Shown here: in pieces, positions 1 through 9,900 of the stretch | Position numbering within the stretch: position 1 is the stretch's first letter | How the letters are laid out: each line of letters begins with the position of its first letter | Origin: Paraglaciecola mesophila | GTDB taxonomy: Bacteria; Pseudomonadota; Gammaproteobacteria; Enterobacterales; Alteromonadaceae | Assembly: GCF_009906955.1 (NCBI RefSeq) | Contig: NZ_CP047656.1 | Location: forward strand, 744,001-808,000 | DNA: 64,000 nt | Direction of reading: 5' to 3' | Notes under the pieces: generated by a model | What the model was told of the DNA's origin: nothing | Seen by the model: the letters and a program-made list of their open reading frames with translations, nothing else | Database searches by the model: none | Translations under genes and position numbers: made by a program

Positions 1-499
1 CGATGCGCCCCAATTCAAGCATCGCGACCAACTGCTCTGATGTTCCAACCAATGTTAAGGTATTAGGGTCTAGGTTAGAAAATTTCGGTGAGTAAAACAC
101 CCCTCTTATCGCCCCAATGTTGAGATTGGCCAGATCCGCATAGGAGGTGATCTCGCCATTAAAATTGGGGGCCACAAAAAAAGTTAAGTGACGTGTATCG
201 TATCCGTAAGTAATAGCTCGTAAAACGGACTCTCTTTCAGCTGTCATAGAATGGCGAATAAGTATATCCACTTTTCCCTTTTTGGCTTCACGATAGGAAC
301 GTACCCAAGGGGCGTTTAACCATTTAATGTCATGACCCAATTCACTCACGATATCGGAAACTAAATCAGGAATAACGCCGATACACTTATTGCCATCAAA
401 ATACAGTTCAGGTGGATAGTTCCGACAGTGTGACGTAAAAGTTTCAGAGAAAAGCGCAAAAGGTATTAAAACCAAGAGAAAAATCAGACATTTACCCAT
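1..499 (-). CDS. Family-3 periplasmic solute-binding protein, C-terminus outside the window
   Basis: The reverse strand stays open from an ATG at 499 to the window edge (166 codons, no stop), so the C-terminus is missing. Residues 1-18 are a hydrophobic signal peptide (MGKCLIFLLVLIPFALFSE). The mature part shows the pattern of PBPb/SBP_bac_3 proteins: an early GVIPDLVSDI stretch, then WVRSYREAKKGKVDILI and SYADLANLNIGAIRG. These proteins bind amino acids or similar small solutes in the periplasm; many stand-alone copies in marine Gammaproteobacteria have no transporter partner. An in-frame ATG at 547 would add 16 residues before the signal peptide, so 499 is preferred; a weak GTGGA sits 6 nt upstream of it. 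The ligand cannot be inferred. Confidence 0.85.
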   Translation of the reverse strand, partial: MGKCLIFLLVLIPFALFSETFTSHCRNYPPELYFDGNKCIGVIPDLVSDIVSELGHDIKWLNAPWVRSYREAKKGKVDILIRHSMTAERESVLRAITYGYDTRHLTFFVAPNFNGEITSYADLANLNIGAIRGVFYSPKFSNLDPNTLTLVGTSEQLVAMLELGRI

Positions 500-782
500 C
501 AATAGTCCACGACATTCCTTTTCGACTAAGAAATTAAGTATAGGCATAAAGTGCTTCACATTTCGAACATTTATTCGCTTATCAAACTAACACGACCGAG
601 TCAGGGCCCGACTTGTTGATTTGCTCAGCACGGCCTGAAAAATGCAACTAATTTACGCTGGCCTTGTCTGTAGTGGTAAGGTGATAAAGGTATCATTTTT
701 CATGGTTCCGGCCATCACGGTTTATCGAAAATATGCTCGTTGGCTTTCGACCAAATGACATCTAACGCAAAAGGAACGTTTA

Positions 783-1079
783 ATGGCACTAAAACACACC
801 CCCTCCATTGCTCGCAAAACAACTTTATCGCTTGCCATGTTGAGTGCGTTGTTTGCCTCAGGCTTACACGCTCAACAAATGGGTAACCCATTGGATTTTG
901 TCAACTCACAATTAGCGGAACAAATGAAGAATCAAGTACGCGCGATGAGCGATCCCGATTTAATTAAAGCGCAGGCCCAATTGCAAAGAAAGTACTACGA
1001 GGCGCTGATTGAAGCAGGGTTTAGTAAAGAGGAAGCCTTGAAAATTATTTTAGCGACCGCAGAGGGAAAAGGAAATTAG
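783..1079 (+). CDS. Small secreted protein of unknown function
   Basis: A 98-residue protein with a typical signal peptide (residues about 1-30, cleavage near GLHA|QQ) and a short, charged, helical mature part of about 68 residues rich in Gln, Lys and Glu. An AAAGGAA ribosome-binding site lies about 6 nt before the ATG, which supports a real gene. I recognise no domain or catalytic motif. The repeated pattern KAQAQLQRKYYEAL followed by GFSKEEALKII suggests two amphipathic helices. It stands alone, convergent with the outer-membrane barrel gene, with a strong hairpin between them. It is probably periplasmic; function unknown. Confidence 0.6.
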   Translation: MALKHTPSIARKTTLSLAMLSALFASGLHAQQMGNPLDFVNSQLAEQMKNQVRAMSDPDLIKAQAQLQRKYYEALIEAGFSKEEALKIILATAEGKGN

Positions 1080-1159
1080 GACTAGGCTATCTTCCACCTG
1101 CTCTTGGCATTCGCTTAGCGCTTGATGTGGCATAAATTCCCTCTAGCAGAGATGACACA

Positions 1160-1184
1160 TCGACTGGCGCAAAGCGCCAGTCGA
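1160..1184. terminator. Hairpin between convergent genes
   Basis: A perfect 11-bp stem (TCGACTGGCGC) with a 3-nt AAA loop sits in the gap between the stop codons of the small secreted protein (1079) and the outer-membrane barrel (1204). The position suits a bidirectional terminator, but neither side has a clear T-tract, so Rho-independent action is uncertain. Confidence 0.55.
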
Positions 1185-1203
1185 TACTGCCAAACTTTCT
1201 GCA

Positions 1204-1785
1204 CTAGAACGTATATTGAACGGCCACACTGGCGTAATCTACGTCACTGTCGAAGCTATCAATTTCAGACAAAATACCTATTTCATCACGCTCGAATTCT
1301 AAGTCAAAACGCGTGTATTCTACGCGCACATCCCAGCCTTCAGAAACAGCAAAAGATGCACCTACTCCGTAAAATAAGTCATCACCGTCAGTACTGTCAT
1401 TCACTCCCGCGGCGTTAATATCAGCATCCCACCATAACTGGCCGCCTTTTGCGAACAGTGTGATGTATTCATTCACTGGCAAGCCAGCCTTCAGCCCGAG
1501 AGTGTACCCATCGACTTCAGTACTAAATGTATCATTGCCATATTCACCGAAGTCGATATAGCCGCCTTCAACAGACAAATACTGGTTGAATTGCGTGCCG
1601 ACATACACGCTTGCTGCGTTGTCGTCACGATCAAAATCTTCATCGCCGTCCACATCAACTAATCCGTAGCCAGCACCAACATAGATGCCATGGTGATCTA
1701 CACTGTCATTTGTCGCAGCCAAGGAGGCACCTGAAGTCATGAGTAAAGAGGTCGCTGCTAGTGTAGTAAGGGTAAATTTTTTCAT
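1204..1785 (-). CDS. Outer-membrane beta-barrel protein (OmpA-like/opacity family)
   Basis: A 193-residue protein with signal peptide residues 1-23 (MKKFTLTTLAATSLL..., cleavage near SLA|A). The mature part alternates polar and hydrophobic residues, as in 8-stranded barrels: GIYVGAGYGLVDVDG, AASVYVGTQFNQYLSVEGGYIDFGEYG, YTLGLKAGLPV, DLFYGVGASFAVSEGWDVRVEYTRF. It ends in YTF, the C-terminal aromatic recognised by the Bam machinery. Loops are very acidic (DVDGDEDFDRDDN), common in marine outer-membrane proteins. This is the small OMP_b-brl/porin-like group without a periplasmic peptidoglycan-binding domain. Role unknown: structural, adhesion or small-solute pore are all possible. Confidence 0.85.
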   Translation of the reverse strand: MKKFTLTTLAATSLLMTSGASLAATNDSVDHHGIYVGAGYGLVDVDGDEDFDRDDNAASVYVGTQFNQYLSVEGGYIDFGEYGNDTFSTEVDGYTLGLKAGLPVNEYITLFAKGGQLWWDADINAAGVNDSTDGDDLFYGVGASFAVSEGWDVRVEYTRFDLEFERDEIGILSEIDSFDSDVDYASVAVQYTF

Positions 1786-2356
1786 AATTATCTCCGCAGT
1801 TCATAATCGAGAGTGTTAGAAAGATGGCCAAGCAACTTAGCTTGCCGAACTAAGCCTAAACAAGTGTTGTGCCACTCATCCCGAAACAAGACAAAAACAA
1901 TAAAAATCAATATATTACATAATTTTCTTTCTACATGCTTTCAGTATAAGTAGTATCCAGCTATGTACAATATGCATATCCTTAAGCAAGTTTTACTGGT
2001 TAAATTTCAACCCGACATTCATTTTTCAACATCACACTCAATCTCACTCGCAGCGTTTTTAATACCTAGCTTGCTAAGCTATATGCGACAACCTGAGCAG
2101 CGCGCGGGCTACAGTTTATGGCTCCATGACGAATAAGTGGGAAATTACACTAAACAATCGTTTATTTGACCTCACGCTTAACAAAAGCATTAAACAAAAT
2201 AAACGTAAACATCTGATTTTAAACCACTAAATTTATTTATTCCGCTATGGCATAACTTCTGCTCTCAACCAACAAGAGGCTACATCTCAGCCCCATGGGG
2301 CTAACAGCACACATATTCTAAATACGATGATAAAAACAAAGATACAGGGGAATAAG
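1786..2356. other. 571-bp AT-rich intergenic region
   Basis: Divergent promoter space between the outer-membrane barrel gene (minus) and the first RND operon (plus). I see no convincing ORF, RNA gene or mobile element. A short inverted repeat (TAGCTT/AAGCTA) lies near 2070-2085. Long A/T runs around 1890-1980 and 2160-2240 could be promoter or nucleoid-protein binding regions, but no specific site can be claimed. Confidence 0.5.
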
Positions 2357-3535
2357 ATGACGATTAAAACGATACCACTTATCGGTTTTAACGCACTGAC
2401 AGTACTCACATTATTGAGCGCTAGCACAATACTCGCGGGGTGCGGCGGTGCAGATGCCACCAGCACAGAGCCAAAAGAAGAATTGGTTATTTCAGTGCCG
2501 GTCGAAGCCGGCGCACTGCATATTGGCGATATTTCCTCAAACTACACCACCACAGCCGTACTCGAAGCAAAAGAAGAAGCTTTCGTCGTCGCACGCGCAT
2601 CTGGCATCATTGAGCATATCTACGTTGAAGAAGGTGACTACGTCAAAAAAGGGCAAGTGCTTGCTCAGTTAGAGCCAGAACGCTATCGCTTGAACCTTGC
2701 TCGGGCCAAAGCAGATCTAGTCGGTATTGAAAAGGAGCTGGCAAAAATTGATAAGGTGTACAATAAAAAGCTCGTCAGCGATGACACCTATGACAAAATT
2801 AGCGCTCAGTACGCGTCCACAAAAGCCACCCTTTCCTTAGCTGAATTAGATTTAAAAGAAGCCACCATTGTCGCCCCAATTTCCGGTTATATTGCCACCC
2901 GAAATGCCAAAGTAGGAAATTTAACCGAATCGTTCCAACGTGCTCAAATGTTTCACATTGTAGAGCAAAGCCAACTTTATGGTGTGGTGTATTTACCTGA
3001 AAAAGAACTTTCAAGAGTGCATAAAAATCAAGCCGCAACTCTCACGTTAAGTGCATTGCAAGACAGCAAGGTCGATGCATTTGTTGAACGTATTAGCCCG
3101 GTGATTGACCCTGCAACTGGCACCTTCAAAGTCACCTTACGTGTACCTAATAACGAGCATTTACTTAAAGCAGGTATGTTCGCGCATGTGGATTTAAACT
3201 ACGACACTCATCAACAAGCTACTCTAATGCCCCGCAAAGCTATGCTAAGCATAGATAACAAAATCAATGTGTTCGTAGTCACGGATGGCATCGCCCACAA
3301 ACAAGAGATTCGCATTGGCTATCAAGAAGGCGATTATGTGGAAATTTTAAGTGGCTTAAGCGGTGATGAACACGTTGTGATCACAGGCCATCAAAACTTA
3401 AAAGACCAAGCACCAGTAGAAATCGTGAATCCAGAAGCGCTGTTGTTACAGGCTCAATCCCATGAGCAAGCGATTTCCAACACTTCGCAGCAAACCAAAG
3501 ATAAGCCATCACATAATACTAACCACACCAGCTAA
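2357..3535 (+). CDS. RND efflux periplasmic adaptor lipoprotein (MexA/AcrA type)
   Basis: A membrane-fusion protein linking an inner-membrane RND pump to an outer-membrane channel. A start at 2357 (392 residues) is preferred over an in-frame one at 2327, because AGGGGAA lies just upstream and the signal sequence then begins correctly. Lipobox ILAGC puts the lipidated cysteine at residue 29. Domain order is that of HlyD/MexA adaptors: a biotinyl-lipoyl half (GIIEHIYVEEGDYVKKGQVL), a helical hairpin (RLNLARAKADLVGIEKEL... to ...SLAELDLKEA), the second lipoyl half (IVAPISGYIATRNAKVGN), a beta-barrel and a membrane-proximal domain. It lies 15 nt upstream of the first permease, in one operon with two permeases. 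Confidence 0.92.
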   Translation: MTIKTIPLIGFNALTVLTLLSASTILAGCGGADATSTEPKEELVISVPVEAGALHIGDISSNYTTTAVLEAKEEAFVVARASGIIEHIYVEEGDYVKKGQVLAQLEPERYRLNLARAKADLVGIEKELAKIDKVYNKKLVSDDTYDKISAQYASTKATLSLAELDLKEATIVAPISGYIATRNAKVGNLTESFQRAQMFHIVEQSQLYGVVYLPEKELSRVHKNQAATLTLSALQDSKVDAFVERISPVIDPATGTFKVTLRVPNNEHLLKAGMFAHVDLNYDTHQQATLMPRKAMLSIDNKINVFVVTDGIAHKQEIRIGYQEGDYVEILSGLSGDEHVVITGHQNLKDQAPVEIVNPEALLLQAQSHEQAISNTSQQTKDKPSHNTNHTS

Positions 3536-3550
3536 GTAAGGACACCTAGC

Positions 3551-6500
3551 ATGAATATTGTTGATATTGCCGTAAAGCGCCCTGTCGCTGTGTGGATGTT
3601 TACCTTTGCTGTGGTTTTGTTTGGCATGGTGTCTCTGTCACGCTTAGCGATAAACCTACTACCTGAATTGTCTTACCCTACCCTAACAATACGTACTGAT
3701 TATGCAGGCGCCGCACCAGGGGAAATCGAGCAGCTTGTGTCTAAGCCGATAGAAGAAAGCATCGGTGTGGTGAAAGGCGTTCGCAAAGTCACCTCTTCAT
3801 CGACTTCGGGCCAGTCTGATGTCCTGCTTGAATTTGAATGGGGTACTGACATGGATATGGCGAGTTTAGAAGTACGCGAAAAACTCGATATATTGATTTT
3901 GCCTTTAGACGTTGAAAAGCCCGTGTTACTGCGCTTTAACCCCAGTTTAGATCCCGTTATGCGCCTTGGTTTTGGCTTTTCTCATCATGCTGTCAATGCA
4001 GTTAGTAATGATGAATCTCAGGCACCAGCCCTTGATGTGCATGGCATGAAGCGCTTAAGGGAATACGCTGAACAGCAGATAAAACGTAAGCTTGAGTCCA
4101 TTAGCGGTGTCGCATCGATCAAAATTGGTGGCGGCCTAGAAAGCGAAATTCAGGTTTTGGTGGATCAGCAAAAAGCCAGTCAATTAGCAATTCCCATGAG
4201 TGAAATCATCAAACGGTTAAAAGAGGAAAATGTTAACGCTGCAGGCGGTCGCGTTGAAGATGGCTCCCAAGCATACACGGTGCGTACCTTAAATCAGTTC
4301 ACTCGCATTGCTGACATGCAAGATGTGTTTATTGCCCGGCGCGACAATAAAAATATTCGCCTAGGGGATATCGCTGTTATTCAAGACGCTTACAAAGAAC
4401 GAGATTCCGTTACCCGTTTTGATGGCTTAGAAGGCGTTGAAATTGCCGTCTATAAAGAAGGGGATGCCAACACGGTACAGGTTGCGCAAAACGTCAATAA
4501 CGCGTTACGTCAGCTAGAGGGCGCTTTACCGGAAAACTACACCATACAGCTTATTTACGACCAGTCTGTTTTTATTGCCAATGCCATAGACGATGTAAAA
4601 TCTGCAGGCGTCATCGGTGGCATATTAGCCATGTTCGTATTGTATTTATTTTTACGCAATATTTGGCCAACGCTGATCATCTCTATATCGATTCCTGTCT
4701 CAATTATCGCGACCTTTAATTTGATGTATGGCAACAATATAAGTCTCAATATTATGAGCTTAGGCGGCATCGCGTTAGCCATTGGCTTATTGGTTGATAA
4801 CGCCATCGTCGTGCTTGAGAATATTGAGCGTCATAAAAAGACTGAAGCAGATATTCACCAAGCCGCCGCGAAGGGCACAAAACAAGTTTCAATGGCAATT
4901 ATCGCATCAACCTTGACGACCATGGCCGTGTTCTTTCCCTTGGTGTTTGTTAAAGGTATCGCTGGCCAGTTATTTGCCGATCAAGCCTTAACAGTTACAT
5001 TTGCTTTAGGCGCCTCTTTGATTGTCGCGCTAACGGTTATTCCTATGTTAGCAGCGCGTGAGCGTCACTCTTCAAATCCGAAAAGCGGCGAGTCTCAGGT
5101 AGCCATTGACGATAACATGGCGAACTCTCTTGACCTATCTCAAACGGGCTTGCAGGTAAATGCCAAGCTAGATCCCCATCAAGATAGCCCAACTGAGACA
5201 TCTAAACTGGGACCAGTAAAACGTGTTTTTCAGCTACTTAGTTTGCCCTTTGTGTGGCTCGCACGAGGCGTTTTTTATTATTTTCCGTTGGTTATTTCCA
5301 CCAGTGTGTTAGTCGTATTCAGGGGCGTAGCAAAAACGCTAAGCTTTATATTGAAACCTGTTTTGTGGCTGTTTGAACGGCTTATGGGGAGCACAACATT
5401 AGGCTACTCATCTTTGCTCAAACGAGCCTTACAAGCGCCTGTATTATTACTTATGGCAATGGTAGCAATCTCCGCCAGTGCTTTATTTCTGGTACCGAAA
5501 TTAGGCATGGAACTGATCCCCAGCATGTCTCAGGGCGAGTTTTATGTGGAGCTTACGCTTCCAAATGGTAGTCCTCTCACTCATACCGACAAAACCCTAT
5601 CAGACTTGTCGCTATTCACCGCAGCCCAAGTAGGTGTGAAACGCACCTACTCGTTAGCCGGTACTGGCAGTCTGATGAACGCTTCAGCCAGTCAAGGGGG
5701 TGAAAACTGGGGCAAACTTAATGTTGTCATGCACAGCGATTCAAGCGAACAGCAGTTATTGCAAGTACAAGACAAGATGCGGGCGTACTTAAGTAAACAA
5801 GCGGGTGTACAAGCAGAGTTTGGTCAACCTGAGTTGTTTAGTTTTTCTGCCCCCCTTTCTATCGACTTAATGGGCTACAATTTGGCAAGTTTAGGACGCC
5901 ATAGTGCAGCCTTGGTAGAAACCCTGCAACAAGACTCGCGTTTTAGTGATGTAACAAGCTCCTTGGTTCGCGGCACGCCTGAACTTAAGATCACCTTCGA
6001 CCACGCTAAACTGGCGCAGCTTGGCTTAAGCGCACCACAAGTTTCAACGCTTATCAACGCAAAAGTGGGCGGTGAAATCGCCAGTCAATTTAATCAAGAC
6101 GATCGTAAAATTGATATTCTAGTACGTAGCCTTAATACCCAGCGCGACTCCATTGAGGACATAGGACGTATTATCGTCAACCCTGACGCTGAGCGCGCCA
6201 TCGCCTTAAATGCCGTTGCTACCTTGAGCATGTCAATTGGCCCAAGCGAAATTACGCGCATCGGCCAACAACGGGTTGCGGTGATATCTGCCAATTTAGC
6301 CTATGGCGACTTATCCGAAGCGGTTGAGGCTGCAAACCGACATATCCGTGACATGCAATTGCCTCTAACCATGCAAGCGCGTGTTGCTGGGCAAAGCGAA
6401 GAAATGAAAACCAGCTTTGCTTCGCTACAATTTGCCTTGGCACTGGCGATATTTCTGGTGTATTTGGTCATGGCGTCACAGTTCGAATCATTACTACACC

Positions 6501-6985
6501 CATTATTGATTTTACTTACTGTGCCATTAGCCTGTGCGGGGTCTATCTATGGGTTATTTATCACCCAAACCCACATTAGTGTGGTGGTTTTTATCGGTTT
6601 AATCATGTTGGCTGGAATAGTCGTGAACAATGCAATCGTGCTTATCGACCGGATTAATCAGCTGCGCACGGAAGGTGTCGCTAAATCACAAGCGATCCTT
6701 GATGCAGCGCAAAACCGTCTTCGCCCTATTCTAATGACCACCCTTACGACCTCTTTGGGGTTATTACCTATGGCGTTAGGCTTAGGAGAAGGTGCGGAAA
6801 TGCGTGTCCCTATGGCGATTACGGTCATTTCTGGTCTACTGTTTGCCACCCTACTCACGTTATTTTTTATTCCTTGCTTATATGCCTTATTTGACAACAA
6901 AAAATTTGCTGGTGAAGCCTCAACATCAAGTCAGTTTGACGGGCCTAAAGGCCATCTTTTAAAAGAGGAGCCTAGCTATGAATAA
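3551..6985 (+). CDS. RND efflux permease 1, long (HAE1-like)
   Basis: Proton-driven inner-membrane exporter, 1144 residues against about 1020-1050 for most AcrB/MdtB-type proteins. Family hallmarks: N-terminal TM1 with IAVKRPVAVWMF, the porter motif GAAPGEIEQLVSKPIEE, and TM4 GLLVDNAIVVLENIERH with the proton-relay Asp at about 416. The second-half TM10-12 segment has GIVVNNAIVLIDRINQLR and RLRPILMTTLTTSLGLLP. The extra length is mostly between TM6 and TM7 (about residues 500-630), where a polar stretch is followed by further hydrophobic segments (PFVWLARGVFYYFPLVI). Its 3' end overlaps the next permease by 8 nt, so the two are probably translationally coupled and may form a mixed trimer as in MdtBC. 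Substrate unknown. Confidence 0.92.
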   Translation: MNIVDIAVKRPVAVWMFTFAVVLFGMVSLSRLAINLLPELSYPTLTIRTDYAGAAPGEIEQLVSKPIEESIGVVKGVRKVTSSSTSGQSDVLLEFEWGTDMDMASLEVREKLDILILPLDVEKPVLLRFNPSLDPVMRLGFGFSHHAVNAVSNDESQAPALDVHGMKRLREYAEQQIKRKLESISGVASIKIGGGLESEIQVLVDQQKASQLAIPMSEIIKRLKEENVNAAGGRVEDGSQAYTVRTLNQFTRIADMQDVFIARRDNKNIRLGDIAVIQDAYKERDSVTRFDGLEGVEIAVYKEGDANTVQVAQNVNNALRQLEGALPENYTIQLIYDQSVFIANAIDDVKSAGVIGGILAMFVLYLFLRNIWPTLIISISIPVSIIATFNLMYGNNISLNIMSLGGIALAIGLLVDNAIVVLENIERHKKTEADIHQAAAKGTKQVSMAIIASTLTTMAVFFPLVFVKGIAGQLFADQALTVTFALGASLIVALTVIPMLAARERHSSNPKSGESQVAIDDNMANSLDLSQTGLQVNAKLDPHQDSPTETSKLGPVKRVFQLLSLPFVWLARGVFYYFPLVISTSVLVVFRGVAKTLSFILKPVLWLFERLMGSTTLGYSSLLKRALQAPVLLLMAMVAISASALFLVPKLGMELIPSMSQGEFYVELTLPNGSPLTHTDKTLSDLSLFTAAQVGVKRTYSLAGTGSLMNASASQGGENWGKLNVVMHSDSSEQQLLQVQDKMRAYLSKQAGVQAEFGQPELFSFSAPLSIDLMGYNLASLGRHSAALVETLQQDSRFSDVTSSLVRGTPELKITFDHAKLAQLGLSAPQVSTLINAKVGGEIASQFNQDDRKIDILVRSLNTQRDSIEDIGRIIVNPDAERAIALNAVATLSMSIGPSEITRIGQQRVAVISANLAYGDLSEAVEAANRHIRDMQLPLTMQARVAGQSEEMKTSFASLQFALALAIFLVYLVMASQFESLLHPLLILLTVPLACAGSIYGLFITQTHISVVVFIGLIMLAGIVVNNAIVLIDRINQLRTEGVAKSQAILDAAQNRLRPILMTTLTTSLGLLPMALGLGEGAEMRVPMAITVISGLLFATLLTLFFIPCLYALFDNKKFAGEASTSSQFDGPKGHLLKEEPSYE

Positions 6986-9900
6986 GTCAGACCAACAAGG
7001 ACAAACTAAAGATAAATTTTCTGCGCTAGGCGCGGGCCTTGCAGCCTTCGCTATGCGCCGCCCCGTTACCATAGGCATGGTGTTTTTCTCTATGTTACTG
7101 TTTGGCATTTTAGCCTCACAATTGTTGCCATTAGAAAAATTTCCCAGCATTGATATTCCCGAAATTACAGTACACATTCCCTATGAAAACGCCACCCCAG
7201 CGGAAATAGAGAAAATGATCACCCGCCCGGTAGAAGAAGTGCTGGCAACCATGTCAGGCATAAAGCGTTTACGCTCAAAATCCACTGAGAACGCTGCCCA
7301 AATCCAACTTCAATTTGCCTGGGATGAAAACCTAAAAGCAAAAGGGATTGAAGCCAGAGAGAAAATTGACGCGATCCGCAATGACTTACCTGATGATGTA
7401 GAGCGAATACTGGTGTATCAATTTAACACCAGTGATTTGCCGATTTTTCAACTTAGGGTGTCTAGCGAACGGGATCTATCGGATGCCTATGACTTACTAG
7501 AACGAAACTTAAAAATGCCAATTGAGCGGGTACCAGGCGTATCAAAAGTCGAATTGTACGGTGTGCTTAAAAAGCAGATCGCGATCCGTATCGATACACA
7601 AAAACAAGCTAGTTTGGGGATCCCTAACAACACGCTAGTCAATGCACTGCGCCAAGCAAACTTTGCTATGACCGCAGGCACATTTTATGACTTAGAACAA
7701 AAAATTAGCATTAACCCACAAGGGGCATTTACTCAAATTGAAGACATCAGCAACCTGATAATTCAAAAAGGTGTACGTTTAAGTGATATTGCGCACATAG
7801 GTTTCGAAAGCCCCGAGCGAACTGAAGGCCGACATTTAGACCGAACCTATGCAGTTGGCTTTAACATTTTTCGCGAATCTAACAGTAACTTAGTGGCAGT
7901 ATCACAAGCTGTAATGAAAGTGATTAACCAAGCTAATGACAGCCCTGCGTTTGCCGGTATCAATCTGTTTGTAATGGATGATGAAGCTGCGAGTGTGACT
8001 GAGTCCCTAGCAGATTTGCTTAACGCAGGTTTACTCGGTGCATTACTGTCTATTTTGGTGCTCTACGCATTTTTACGCAATCTAACCACCACCCTGATCG
8101 TAGTGTTATCAGTGCCCTTTTCAATTTGTATCACCCTCGGGTGTATGTATTTTATGGGCTATACCATTAATATATTATCGATGATGGGCCTAATGCTTGC
8201 GGTAGGCATGCTCGTGGATAATGCTGTTGTCGTTACAGAAAGCATTCAACAAGAGCGAAACCACTTTACCTGCCCAGTAGAGGCCACGAAAGCAGGAGTA
8301 GGCAAAGTGAGCTTGGCGGTAATTGCCGGCACCACAACTACGGCTATCGTCTTTTTACCCAATATTGTCGGAGTAAAAGTCAATTTAACGATATTTTTGG
8401 AACATGTGGCTATCGCTATATGTATTTCTTTATTCGCCTCTTTGCTGATTGCACAAACCTTGATCCCCCTGTTGACTAGCCGTTTTTCAGGCAAGGCGTC
8501 AAATTCAACGAATAACGCGCCCAGTGCCACAGGCGATCATAAAACTTCGGTAGCAAATAGCGGCGATGTTCCCGCCAACCTAGGTAAATTTGCTCGTCGT
8601 TATAAAACCGTTCTCACTTGGTCTATGTGTCATCGAGGATTAACCTGCGTGATCGCTGTTCTCATACTGGTGAGTACCGCGATTCCTATGCAGTTTGTTA
8701 GTGGTGACGACGATGATGATAGCAATAATCGGTTGTGGCTGAACTACGATATTCAAGGCAACTACAGTTTGCCTGAGGTGGAGAAGTCAGTTGACAAAAT
8801 GGAGGGCTATTTGTATGCCAACCAGGAGAAGTTTTACATTGAGCAGGTCTACACCTACTTTACTGCAGGAGAAGCGACTTCGGCGATTACACTGAAAGAA
8901 GACACGCCTATCTCTAAAAACGAATTAAAAGCACTCATTCTTAAGGATATGCCCAAATTTGCTCGTGCTCGTCCATCATTTAAGTGGGAGCAAGGCAACG
9001 GCGGAGGCTTGCAACTTACACTTTTAGGCGATTCATCGGCGTCTTTGAGTCAAGTCGCCGAGCGTGTGCTGCCGATCATCAAGCAAATAGACGGGCTAAC
9101 GGACGTCGGTATTGAAGGCAATAACCAAAAGTTCGAATTACAGATAGTTGTTGATCGCAACAAAGCTTTTCGTTACGGCCTGTCAGCTAACGATGTCGCT
9201 CGCACCGTGGCAAGTGGCTTACGCGGTACTAACCTGCGCACCTATCGAGATAGCGAAAGCGGTGAGATTGGCGTGCGTATGCTGTTCGACCAAGCGCTAC
9301 AGGAGTCTATTGCTGAGCTAAAAAACCTCACCATCACCCGTATTGGCCAGCAAACGATTACCCTTGATATGGTGAGCGAAAGTAAAATCGTGCCACGGTT
9401 AGCCGAAATTCGCCGCAGTTATCGACAAACATCTGTGACCATCGGTGCCAACATGAATGATGATATGACGCTACAACAAGCAAAAGAACGTATTGAAGAC
9501 GTTATGCAATACCTCACTTTGCCCGATGGCTATAGCTGGACATTTGATGGCAGTATTGACAGACAAAATCAAAATGAATCTGTCATGCAAACCAATATGT
9601 TGCTGGCAATTTGCATGATTTACATCGTCATGGCGGCCTTGTTTGAATCACTGCTTCTACCTACGGCGGTTATTACTTCTTTGCTATTCTCCCTTACGGG
9701 TGTGTTTTGGGCTTTGTTCGTGACGGGTACCGCTATGTCTGTTATGAGCATGATAGGCATGCTCATACTAATGGGCATAGTCGTCAATAACGGGATTGTG
9801 TTAGTAGACAGGATAAATCAACTCATTAGCCAAGGTCATGAGATTAATACCGCCGTTATAGAGGCCTGTTTAACTCGGGTCAAACCCATTTTAATGACAG

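Noticed and set aside
1122..1418. 98-codon plus-strand frame across the hairpin at 1160 and the outer-membrane barrel gene
   Set aside because: It runs antisense to a gene with clear signal peptide and barrel pattern, and contains the terminator-like hairpin.
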